Of a stretch of 64,000 nucleotides of DNA, positions 1 to 7,030 are shown one piece after another. The notes under the pieces are model-generated. The model was given only the letters and a program-made list of their open reading frames with translations, made no database searches and was not told the DNA's origin. Each line of letters opens with the position of its first letter. The first letter of the stretch is position 1. Source of the stretch: an uncultured Actinomycetes bacterium. GTDB lineage: Bacteria > Actinomycetota > Thermoleophilia > Miltoncostaeales > Miltoncostaeaceae. A program made the translations under genes and the position numbers. The stretch spans positions 1-64,000 of the forward strand of contig CAITWD010000023.1 of the NCBI GenBank assembly GCA_903896045.1, written 5' to 3'.

Positions 1-461
1 AGAATGGCATCACTGATGTCATCTCCTGGAGCGGCGGCCCGCGCCCGGGTTCCGACGTTGCCTACGCACGACAGAATCTTCCCTTAATTGTCGAGAACGG
101 CCGTCCCAACCCGAATCTCAACGACAGTGCTCAATGGGGTGCGACTCTGGGGAATGCAATTCGCGTCTGGCGCTCCGGATTAGGTATCGATAAAAACGGC
201 AATCTGATCTATGCCGCCGCCAATCAACAAACAGTCGGCAGCTTGGCGCAAATCCTCATCCACGCCGGTGCGGTGCGGGCAATGGAATCCGACATTAACT
301 ATGAGTGGGTGTCGTTTATTACCTACGCCCAACCATTCGGTGGCCTGCCAACAAAACTTTTGAGTGGTATCGATCACGGGGGAAGCCGCTACCTTGTGCC
401 TGATGACCGTGATTTTTATGCGGTGATTGCACGTGGCCCGGTTACCTCGAGACATGGATAG
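1..461 (+). CDS. Phosphodiester glycosidase-like protein (NAGPA/DUF2233 fold), 3' end only
   Basis: Only the last ~152 residues are in the window; the reading frame is open from base 3 and ends at the TAG at 459-461. The visible part has the look of the NAGPA (phosphodiester glycosidase) family: a run containing RSGLGIDKNGNLIYAA is followed by an amphipathic helix ending in RAMESDINYEW, the pattern in which these proteins recognise an acidic active-site strand. Members are usually exported and cleave or bind sugar phosphodiesters on the cell surface. The stop codon overlaps the ATG of the next gene (ATGGATAG), so it is probably co-transcribed with the decaprenyl-phosphoryl-arabinose genes downstream. 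The family assignment rests on pattern recognition of a C-terminal fragment. Confidence 0.55.
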   Translation, partial: NGITDVISWSGGPRPGSDVAYARQNLPLIVENGRPNPNLNDSAQWGATLGNAIRVWRSGLGIDKNGNLIYAAANQQTVGSLAQILIHAGAVRAMESDINYEWVSFITYAQPFGGLPTKLLSGIDHGGSRYLVPDDRDFYAVIARGPVTSRHG

Positions 462-1401
462 TGCAATGGATGATGCGGTGCAGACACCGCCCGGCGCAGA
501 ACATACACCCGTGATCGATGCCCCAGAGATGGGGGTACTCGACGGCATTGTGCGCACTGCACGCCCACGCCAATGGGCCAAAAACGTGCTCGTTGTCGCC
601 GCCCCTCTGGCCGCCGGTGTGCTCTTTCATGCAGATGTGTGGTGGAGGGTCATCCTCGTCTTTGTTGCCTTTTGCGCCTTGTCGAGTGGCGGCTATTTCG
701 TCAATGATGCGCTTGATGTCGCACGCGATCAGCTGCACCCAACCAAGCGGTTGCGTCCCATTGCCCGTGGTGTCGTGTCGCGCCAGACCGCATTTGTCAC
801 AAGCGGTGTGCTGTTTCTTATCGGGTTCGGAATTTGCCTTGGTTTAGGCTGGAAAACCTTGGCGGTCGCAGCCGCCTACGTTGCGCTGACGGTGACCTAT
901 AGCGTCTTTTTCAAGCACGAGCCGGTCGTGGAGATGGTGCTCGTCGCGGGGGCATTTGTCGTGCGCGCTGCCGCAGGTGGCGAGGCTGCGCGCGTCACCT
1001 TGTCACCGTGGTTCACCGTGGTTGTCTCGTTCGGGGCACTTCTGGTGGTCGCGGGAAAGCGCTATGCAGAGCAGCGGACACACGGAGACGGCAGCGTCAA
1101 CACGCGCAAGGTGTTGGCGGAGTACCCGGATGGATTTTTGCGATTTGTGTGGGCGCTCGCCGCGACGATTACCGTGGCAGGCTATTGCCTGTGGGCGTTG
1201 CTTCCGACCCATACTTCGGTGATTGCCGCACCATGGCCCGAGATCTCGATTGCACCATTTCTCGTGGGGATTTTGCGGTATGCGATGTTGCTCGAGACCG
1301 GTTCAGGAGAAGCACCAGAGGATGTCTTCTTGGGCGACCGGATCCTGCAAGTGACCGGTTTGGTGTGGGTCGTCGTGTGCGTGATCGGGATGTATGCGTA
1401 A
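454..1401 (+). CDS. Decaprenyl-phosphate phosphoribosyltransferase (UbiA superfamily)
   Basis: Polytopic membrane prenyltransferase of about 315 residues. The first Asp-rich motif reads NDALDVARDQLHPTKRLRP, the form (NDxxDxxxDxxHPxKxxRP) typical of the Rv3806c/UbiA branch that transfers phosphoribosyl from PRPP to decaprenyl phosphate, the first step towards decaprenyl-phosphoryl-arabinose. About eight or nine hydrophobic helices follow, with a cytoplasmic loop carrying GKRYAEQRTHGD. I place the start at ATG 454, which overlaps the upstream stop; an in-frame TTG at 427 is less likely. The gene overlaps dprE1 by 8 bases. Order ubiA-dprE1-dprE2 matches the biochemical order and makes this role much more likely than heme or menaquinone prenyl transfer. 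Confidence 0.88.
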   Translation: MDSAMDDAVQTPPGAEHTPVIDAPEMGVLDGIVRTARPRQWAKNVLVVAAPLAAGVLFHADVWWRVILVFVAFCALSSGGYFVNDALDVARDQLHPTKRLRPIARGVVSRQTAFVTSGVLFLIGFGICLGLGWKTLAVAAAYVALTVTYSVFFKHEPVVEMVLVAGAFVVRAAAGGEAARVTLSPWFTVVVSFGALLVVAGKRYAEQRTHGDGSVNTRKVLAEYPDGFLRFVWALAATITVAGYCLWALLPTHTSVIAAPWPEISIAPFLVGILRYAMLLETGSGEAPEDVFLGDRILQVTGLVWVVVCVIGMYA

Positions 1402-2818
1402 CACGGCTCGGCCACCCGGTGATGGTGCCCACCGACAGGCCTTGACAGGGTGGGGGCGTACCGCCCCAACGCGTGCATTTGTCGCACACCCAGCAGAGAC
1501 TGCAGAACTTGCGATCGCCATGAATGACCATGGCCCGCGCGGAGTGATCCCCAGAGGCCTCGGGCGCAGCTATGGCGATGCGGCCCAAAATGCCGGCGGG
1601 AATGTGGTGTGCACCGATCGGCTGGTCGGTCGGTGTGAACTCGATCCGGTGAGTGGACGCGCATGGGTATCGGCGGGAATCTCGCTCGGGAAAGTGATTG
1701 ATCAGGTTTTGCCGCGCGGATGGTTTCCGGCGGTGGTTCCGGGAACGCAATATGTGAGCATCGGCGGGGCGATCGCAAGCGATGTGCATGGCAAGAATCA
1801 TCACCGCGATGGCAGCTTTTGTGGCCATGTCACCGCGATCGAGCTGGTGACGGGTTTGGGTACGCAGCTGACGTTGACTTCGAATGGCACCGAGTCTGAG
1901 GCCTTCTGGGCGACTGCGGGCGGCATGGGACTGACTGGCGTCATCACGGCGGCGCAATTACAGCTGCGCCCGGTCCAGACCGCCCATGTGCGGGTCGAGA
2001 CCACGCGCACCAACGATCTCGCCGATTCAATGGACGTACTCAACGAGGCCGATGCCACGGCGCAGTACACCGTTGCCTGGGTGGATCTACTCCGGCGCGG
2101 TCGCGGACGAGGCCGTGGGATCGTCACTGCGGGTGCGCATGCCCTCCCTGAGGAGCTCGGAGCAACGAGCGAGGCGGGGTTGAAGGTGCCACCGAACCGC
2201 AGGCTGGCCTCGGTGCCGAGTGTGCCGATGCGTGCCGGTGTGCTGCATCCCAAAGCGATGGCGTTGTTTAACGATGTCTACTTTCGCCGCGCGCCTGCGC
2301 GTCCAACGACCACCTTTGCGCCCATTTGGGGATATTTCTTCCCGCTCGATGTGGTCGGACATTGGAATCGCCTCTATGGGCGTGCGGGAATGTTGCAATA
2401 CCAATTTGTGATCCCTGATCACGCGACCGATCAATTGATTCCCATGGTGGATCGATTGATGGCAGACGGAATCCCCATCTACCTTGCGGTGCTCAAGCGT
2501 CTGCGTGATGTCCCTGGTCCATTGGGATTTCCGATCTCGGGGTGGACATTGGCGATCGATATACCGGTCGCTGTCACCAACCTTGGCCCCGCGCTTGATC
2601 GGCTCGATGCGCACGTTGCCGAGTGTGGCGGACGCATTTATTTGGCAAAAGACTCGCGGATGCGCGCTGACCTTGTGCCGGTGATGTATCCGCGCCTTGA
2701 TGAATGGCGTGCGGTACGGGATCGACTTGATCCCGAAAAGGTGATGCAATCAGATCTCGATCGGCGTCTGTCGCTGGTCGCCCGTTCATCCGGATACAAA
2801 GGGCTCCTCAATGCGTGA
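1394..2818 (+). CDS. dprE1: Decaprenylphosphoryl-beta-D-ribose 2'-oxidase DprE1
   Basis: FAD-dependent oxidase of 474 residues that oxidises the 2'-OH of decaprenylphosphoryl ribose; together with DprE2 this gives the arabinose epimer used as donor by arabinosyltransferases. The N-terminal FAD-binding half shows the PCMH-type signature RGLGRSYGDAAQNAGG and SIGGAIASDVHGKNHH; the C-terminal half ends with the family block GGRIYLAKDSRM followed by MYPRLDEWRAVRDRLDP. Length matches mycobacterial DprE1 (about 460). The ATG at 1394 overlaps the end of the prenyltransferase and the 3' end overlaps dprE2 by 8 bases, so the three are translationally coupled. The only Cys near the C-terminal active-site segment is the one just before GGRIY; I see none in the preceding NLGPALDRLD stretch. 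Confidence 0.93.
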   Translation: MRNTARPPGDGAHRQALTGWGRTAPTRAFVAHPAETAELAIAMNDHGPRGVIPRGLGRSYGDAAQNAGGNVVCTDRLVGRCELDPVSGRAWVSAGISLGKVIDQVLPRGWFPAVVPGTQYVSIGGAIASDVHGKNHHRDGSFCGHVTAIELVTGLGTQLTLTSNGTESEAFWATAGGMGLTGVITAAQLQLRPVQTAHVRVETTRTNDLADSMDVLNEADATAQYTVAWVDLLRRGRGRGRGIVTAGAHALPEELGATSEAGLKVPPNRRLASVPSVPMRAGVLHPKAMALFNDVYFRRAPARPTTTFAPIWGYFFPLDVVGHWNRLYGRAGMLQYQFVIPDHATDQLIPMVDRLMADGIPIYLAVLKRLRDVPGPLGFPISGWTLAIDIPVAVTNLGPALDRLDAHVAECGGRIYLAKDSRMRADLVPVMYPRLDEWRAVRDRLDPEKVMQSDLDRRLSLVARSSGYKGLLNA

Positions 2819-3566
2819 TGCACTCGGTCGGATTCAATCAGTGCTCCTGATTGGCGGGTCGTCGGAGATTGGCCTGGCAATTGTGCGCGGCCTTCCGCGC
2901 ATCGATGGTGCATCGGTGTGTCTTGCCGGTCCCGATCGGCCTGAGATGGAGCAGATTGCCACCGCCCTCGGGACAGAAGGCTTCGGCGCGGTGCGGGTTC
3001 TGGATTTCGATGCGTGCGCACCAACTGATCCAAAAGGCTTTGTCGCCAACGCGTTTGCCACTGAGCATGACGTGGTAATTGTGGCAACGGGGTATCTCGG
3101 TGATCAGGCCACGGCATCGCAGGATCCAGATATGGCACTGCGTCTGATCGACATCAATTTTCGCGGTTTGGTTCCCGCGCTTGTCGAGATTGGACAACGC
3201 CTCAAGACCCAAGGTCACGGAACACTCGTGGTGATGTCAACGGTTGCGGGCGAACGACCGCGGGTCGCCAACTACACCTACGGCGCCGCGAAGGCGGGAC
3301 TCGATGCATTTACCCGGGGGCTTGCCGCCTCAATTGATCACGCAGGAGTCCAGGTGCTTGTCGTGCGCCCAGGGTTTGTCCGCACCCGCATGACCGCACA
3401 TCTTGCGCCCGTGCCATTTAGTACTTCACCGGACAAGGTCGCAGAGGCGGTGACTGCCGCGCTTGGCGGAGCGTCCAAGACCATCTGGGTCCCAGGGATC
3501 CTGCGGTGGGTGATGCGACTCTTGCGCGCATTGCCTGAGTCGATCTTTCGGCGCCTGCCGGCCTAA
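2811..3566 (+). CDS. dprE2: Decaprenylphosphoryl-2-keto-ribose reductase DprE2 (SDR)
   Basis: Short-chain dehydrogenase/reductase of 251 residues. The NAD(P)-binding motif is GGSSEIGLA near residue 12 and the catalytic pair is YTYGAAKAG (YxxxK), preceded by VVMSTVAGERP carrying the catalytic Ser. It reduces the keto sugar produced by DprE1 to decaprenylphosphoryl arabinose. The start ATG lies inside the end of dprE1. A strong hairpin follows the stop codon, which closes the operon. Assignment as DprE2 rather than a generic SDR rests on the overlapping dprE1 gene and on the C-terminal helix with MRLLRALPESIFRRLPA, which resembles the membrane-associating tail of DprE2 proteins. Confidence 0.9.
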   Translation: MRDALGRIQSVLLIGGSSEIGLAIVRGLPRIDGASVCLAGPDRPEMEQIATALGTEGFGAVRVLDFDACAPTDPKGFVANAFATEHDVVIVATGYLGDQATASQDPDMALRLIDINFRGLVPALVEIGQRLKTQGHGTLVVMSTVAGERPRVANYTYGAAKAGLDAFTRGLAASIDHAGVQVLVVRPGFVRTRMTAHLAPVPFSTSPDKVAEAVTAALGGASKTIWVPGILRWVMRLLRALPESIFRRLPA

Positions 3567-3576
3567 CTGCTCACTG

Positions 3577-3603
3577 ACTGCACCCCAAAAAGCGGGGTGC
3601 AGT
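3577..3603. terminator. Bidirectional hairpin terminator between dprE2 and tRNA-Tyr
   Basis: A perfect 10-bp stem ACTGCACCCC / GGGGTGCAGT encloses a 7-base loop (AAAAAGC). It sits 10 bases after the dprE2 stop on the plus strand and just past the 3' end of the minus-strand tRNA-Tyr, so it can end both transcripts. There is no clear U-tract, as is common in high-GC actinobacteria. Confidence 0.8.
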
Positions 3604-3609
3604 AACGAG

Positions 3610-3691
3610 TGGGGGGAGGAGGATTCGAACCTCCGTAGGCGTAGCCGACGATTTTACAGACCGTTCCCTTTGGCCACTCGGGCATCCCCCC
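3610..3691 (-). tRNA. tRNA-Tyr (GTA anticodon)
   Basis: On the minus strand the 82-base sequence folds with a 7-bp acceptor stem GGGGGGA/TCCCCCC, discriminator A, anticodon loop CTGTAAA with GTA, a long variable arm as expected for a class II tRNA, and a T-arm with GGTTCGAATCC. CCA is not encoded. The position just downstream of dprE2 and convergent with it is separated by a hairpin terminator. Confidence 0.95.
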
Positions 3692-3708
3692 TCGAGTAGA
3701 GCCTCGGA

Positions 3709-3738
3709 AGGCTAACGGACAACGGTGGTCGATGACAA
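3709..3738 (-). promoter_or_regulatory. Promoter of tRNA-Tyr
   Basis: Read on the minus strand, TTGTCA (3738-3733) is followed after 18 bases by TAGCCT (3714-3709), 17 bases before the mature tRNA 5' end. Both hexamers fit a primary sigma-factor promoter, and the TANNNT -10 form matches the boxes seen upstream of several protein genes here. Confidence 0.6.
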
Positions 3739-3800
3739 CCTTGATCCGATCATTTTCGACACAGATGCATGTGCCATCTGGCATGCATGACGCGACGTGA

Positions 3801-4550
3801 TTAGGGAACGGGGTCTGGTTCGAGGGTTCCCATCTCGTCACCATCTGTAAGTGGCTCGAGGTCAAATCGGTAGCCAACCCCGTAATGGGTCTGGATATAG
3901 GGGTGATCAGGGAGTGCTTTGGCAAGCTTCTGCCGGACCTTGCGCACAAAGACATCGACCGATCTGTCCCCGGCGAGCATCTCGTACCCCCAGACCTCTC
4001 GGTAGAGGCGATGCCGTGCGATGGGTTTCCCTGCGCTGCGCGCCAGGGAATAGAGCACTTCAAACTCCCGGGGAGTCAGCCCAATCGATGCGCCATTCCC
4101 ATAGGCCTGTACTTGCTCCGGATCAATGCGCAAATCATCGGTTTCAATGACCGCACGACCTGCGGGTTGGCGATGTAACTCCGCGCGGCGCAGATGTGCA
4201 CTGACGCGCGCCAAGAGTTCCTTCATCGAAAAGGGCTTGGTCACAAAGTCGTCAGCGCCAAGCTCGAGGCCGTGAACACGGTCATACTCGCTGGTGCGGG
4301 CACTGCAGACAATGATGGGGACCCGTGGATCCTCGGCGCGGACCTGTTCGGTAAATCGCCAGCCATCAATTGCGGGCAACATCAAATCAAGCACGATCAG
4401 GTCGGGGCGCTGGCTCTGAAAGAGCCTGAGCCCTTGCGCGCCATCGGTTGCGCGCAGCACACGGTACCCGGCGCGCGTGAGCTGATAGACCACAGATTCG
4501 AGAATGGTCTCGTCGTCCTCGACAACAAGCACGGTGTGAGCGGTCGCCAT
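3801..4550 (-). CDS. OmpR/PhoB-family response regulator
   Basis: Two-component transcription regulator of 249 residues. The receiver domain (about 5-118) has the acidic pocket VVEDDE, the phospho-acceptor Asp55 in VLDLMLP, and Lys105 in VTKPF; the winged-helix DNA-binding domain (about 135-240) shows LTPREFEVLYSLARSAG and the recognition region SVDVFVRKVRQKL. The reading frame extends upstream to 4790, but that extension runs through the divergent kinase gene; ATG 4550 is chosen because the protein begins right before the receiver strand and a TAAGCT -10 box lies exactly 7 bases upstream. No cognate histidine kinase is adjacent; the divergent neighbour is a Ser/Thr kinase, which may or may not act on it. 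Confidence 0.92.
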   Translation of the reverse strand: MATAHTVLVVEDDETILESVVYQLTRAGYRVLRATDGAQGLRLFQSQRPDLIVLDLMLPAIDGWRFTEQVRAEDPRVPIIVCSARTSEYDRVHGLELGADDFVTKPFSMKELLARVSAHLRRAELHRQPAGRAVIETDDLRIDPEQVQAYGNGASIGLTPREFEVLYSLARSAGKPIARHRLYREVWGYEMLAGDRSVDVFVRKVRQKLAKALPDHPYIQTHYGVGYRFDLEPLTDGDEMGTLEPDPVP

Positions 4551-4557
4551 AGCCGAG

Positions 4558-4563
4558 AGCTTA
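4558..4563 (-). promoter_or_regulatory. -10 box for a leaderless response-regulator mRNA
   Basis: Minus-strand TAAGCT lies 7 bases before the ATG at 4550, so transcription would start at or beside the A of the start codon. No Shine-Dalgarno sequence fits in this space. The same TANNNT-N(6-8)-start arrangement recurs at seven other genes in the window. Confidence 0.55.
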
Positions 4564-4590
4564 CCGATAGCGCACCCAGAATCGATCTTC

Positions 4591-4602
4591 GCGGGTACCC
4601 GC
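4591..4602. promoter_or_regulatory. 12-bp palindrome in a divergent promoter region
   Basis: GCGGGTACCCGC is a perfect inverted repeat in the 90-base gap between the divergently transcribed response regulator and Ser/Thr kinase. Its position is suited to an operator for either gene. No identity of the binding protein is visible, and a 12-mer of this kind can arise by chance. Confidence 0.3.
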
Positions 4603-4640
4603 TCGGTATTGTGATCCAATGCAGACTTGGGGCAGATGAG

Positions 4641-6107
4641 GTGGGGACGCAGGTGATCAATCCACCCCATGGACGGTATGTCATCGATCACCAGATCGGC
4701 CGTGGGGGCATGGCAACGGTCTGGAGGGCACATGACACCGTGCTCGATCGCAAGGTCGCCCTCAAGCGCCTGAGGTTGAGTCTTCGCCACGACGCGGAGT
4801 CAGTTGCTCGCCTGGTGCGTGAGGCGCGCGCAGTCGTGTTGTTGTCGCATCCAGGAATCGTGCGATTGCTCGATCGCGGGGAGGACACCGAAGGCCCGTA
4901 TCTGGTCATGGAGCTCGTTGAGGGCCAGGATCTCAAGGCCCGCATCCAAAGCGATGGTCCGCTGTCGCCGCGCGAAGCCGCACTGATGTGTGCACAGGTC
5001 GCGTTGACCCTCTCCTATGCGCACACACGAGGGGTGATCCATCGCGATATCAAGTCACAGAATGTGATGATCGGTGCAGATGGTCAGATTAAGCTGACTG
5101 ACTTTGGCATCGCCCAGGTGATTGAGGCCAGCACCGAATCAGAAATCACCCATTCGGGGATGATGGTCGGCACAAGCGACTATCTTGCACCGGAACAGGC
5201 CGAGGGACGGCCAATTGACGGTCGCGCAGATATCTACGCCTTGGGAATTGTGCTGTGGGAGTGCCTCACCGGTGAACTGCCCTTTCCGGGAGAGAATTTT
5301 GTGACCGTTGCGTTGCGCCAGGTCAATGACCCACTTCCCGATCCACGGATGATGGTCCCGAATGTGTCACGTCGTTTGGCAGCGTGCGTGCGTCGTGCGA
5401 CCGAGAAGGATCCCGATGATCGCTTCGGGTCGGCGCGGGAATTTGCCGACGAACTTCTCGCGTGCGCGGAGCATTACGCGGACACGGGACATGCCGCGAT
5501 TGATCGCCCGACGCGTTCGGCCCGTGCGCGTGCGGCCGCCAGGAAACGGTATCGCCGCCGCCGCGTAGTGGCACTGGCAACGGCAATCTTTGTGATCGCT
5601 GGCGTGGGGGTCGGTGTCGCAAATGTCGCCCCGTTTACGCATACATCGATCGGACCCCGCCTGCTGTCTGCGCCCGTTGCAAGTTTCGATCCCCAGGGGG
5701 ATGGGCTCGAGCGCCCCGGCATGGTGCGCCTGGCAACCGACCACAATCCTCGCACCGCCTGGTTCACCGAGACCTATGGTGGGTCGCCAACATTTGGTGG
5801 CACAAAGAGTGGCGTCGGACTGCTGGTGTCGGTACCGATTGGTACGCGAGTGACGCGTCTTGACATACAGGGCGCCACGCCGGGTGCCCGTGTCGAGATC
5901 CGCACCCCATCGCAGATGACCGGTCGACCACTTGTTCAGGGATTTACGCTGACCGGGAAGGTGCAACGTATCCTGGTGCCCCCAACCTCAGATCAGGATC
6001 TGGTGGTCTGGATCACGAGATTGGTGGCTGATCCACATGCTGTTGGGGCATTTTATGCTGGAATTGGGCAGGTAAACGTCTGGGGTGTGCCGAACACATC
6101 TCCATGA
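4641..6107 (+). CDS. Ser/Thr protein kinase with single TM and discoidin-like ectodomain
   Basis: About 488 residues. The N-terminal kinase domain (about 10-275) has the glycine loop IGRGGMATVW, catalytic VIHRDIKSQN, DFGIAQV and the activation-segment end SDYLAPEQAEG. A basic stretch (AARKRYRRRR) precedes one membrane helix (about 308-330, VVALATAIFVIAGVGVGVA). The outside part (about 335-488) carries MVRLATDHNPRTAWFTE and ends with GIGQVNVWGV, a beta-sandwich pattern like F5/8 type C (discoidin) domains, which usually bind carbohydrate or surface ligands. The frame runs open far upstream into the antisense of the response regulator; GTG 4641 is my preferred start, with GTG 4653 and 4611 possible. 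It overlaps the first Xer gene by 4 bases (ATGA). Confidence 0.85.
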   Translation: MGTQVINPPHGRYVIDHQIGRGGMATVWRAHDTVLDRKVALKRLRLSLRHDAESVARLVREARAVVLLSHPGIVRLLDRGEDTEGPYLVMELVEGQDLKARIQSDGPLSPREAALMCAQVALTLSYAHTRGVIHRDIKSQNVMIGADGQIKLTDFGIAQVIEASTESEITHSGMMVGTSDYLAPEQAEGRPIDGRADIYALGIVLWECLTGELPFPGENFVTVALRQVNDPLPDPRMMVPNVSRRLAACVRRATEKDPDDRFGSAREFADELLACAEHYADTGHAAIDRPTRSARARAAARKRYRRRRVVALATAIFVIAGVGVGVANVAPFTHTSIGPRLLSAPVASFDPQGDGLERPGMVRLATDHNPRTAWFTETYGGSPTFGGTKSGVGLLVSVPIGTRVTRLDIQGATPGARVEIRTPSQMTGRPLVQGFTLTGKVQRILVPPTSDQDLVVWITRLVADPHAVGAFYAGIGQVNVWGVPNTSP

Positions 6108-7030
6108 ACGCATGGGATGCGTCGCTGACCGAGTTTGCGACGCGACTGGAAGCGCAGGGCACCCGCAGGGCCCCATTGTCGCGCGCAACACAGCAGGCGT
6201 ATGTCAAGGATGCCCGGGCGCTTGCCGAGTGGATGCAGGCACGAGGTATCAGTGGGCCAGCGGCAATCACGCCGTCGATGCTTGCCGCGGCACTACGTGC
6301 CAGAGAGTGGTCTGCACCGACCCAAGCCCGTGCGCTCACCGCAGCGCGCGAATGGTTATCTCCCTTCTTTGTGGCGGGCCGTTCCCCGGCTGAGCGGGTT
6401 GATCGGCCCCATGTGCGCCCGCCACTGATTCCCCGCCTCTCCCAACGTGATGCTGCCGAGCTGGTGAGTGCCGAATCACGACAGGCACCGATGCCGCCGA
6501 TCGCAGCGGCGCTTGCCGTGCGCAATCACGCGGTGCTCGAGTTGCTCTATGGGTCGGCCCTGCGTCGCCAAGAGGTGTGTGACCTTGTGCTCTCGGGGCT
6601 TGATTTCGAGCATGAGGTGGTCCGGGTAGTCGGCAAGGGTGCAAAGGCCCGCACGGTCCCTTTGACCGAGCCTGCGATTGCCGCACTTGGCGCTTGGCTC
6701 TCTGAGGGGCGCCCGCAGGTCATCGATCGTTCAGCACCCGCCCGCAACGAGGTCTTTCTCTCATCGCGGGGTCGACCGCTTGATGGAAGTTCGGTGTACC
6801 GAATTGTGGCGCCGCGGCTGCGGGAGATGGGGCGTGCCGGTGGTCCGCACCTGTTGCGTCACGCGGCAGCAACGCATCTGCTCGAAGGCCATCATGATGG
6901 TGATGGGGCCCACCTGCGTGTCGTGCAGGAAGTGCTCGGACATTCAAGCCTCGCGACGACACAGCGCTACACGGGTGTGACCACCAAAGATATTCAGCGG
7001 CAACTCAAGCGCGGACATCCGCGAGGATGA
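6104..7030 (+). CDS. Tyrosine recombinase, XerC-type
   Basis: Site-specific recombinase of 308 residues with the core-binding SAM-like domain (about 1-95) and catalytic domain (about 110-300). Catalytic residues are visible: Arg in YGSALRRQE, Lys in VVGKGAKAR, HLLRH, LGHSS and the nucleophile Tyr in TTQRYTGV. Between HLLRH and LGHSS, where Xer proteins normally have EGGADLR, this one has the longer EGHHDGDGAHLR, an insertion of about five residues. The C-terminus ends in a HPRG motif like actinobacterial XerC/D (HPRA). ATGA overlaps on both sides link it to the kinase upstream and a second recombinase downstream. A role in chromosome-dimer resolution is the default reading. Confidence 0.88.
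   Translation: MNAWDASLTEFATRLEAQGTRRAPLSRATQQAYVKDARALAEWMQARGISGPAAITPSMLAAALRAREWSAPTQARALTAAREWLSPFFVAGRSPAERVDRPHVRPPLIPRLSQRDAAELVSAESRQAPMPPIAAALAVRNHAVLELLYGSALRRQEVCDLVLSGLDFEHEVVRVVGKGAKARTVPLTEPAIAALGAWLSEGRPQVIDRSAPARNEVFLSSRGRPLDGSSVYRIVAPRLREMGRAGGPHLLRHAAATHLLEGHHDGDGAHLRVVQEVLGHSSLATTQRYTGVTTKDIQRQLKRGHPRG

Noticed and set aside
4194-4640. N-terminal extension of the Ser/Thr kinase frame by about 150 residues
   Set aside because: It is antisense to the receiver domain of the response regulator, has no protein-like composition, and kinase homologues start directly before the glycine loop.
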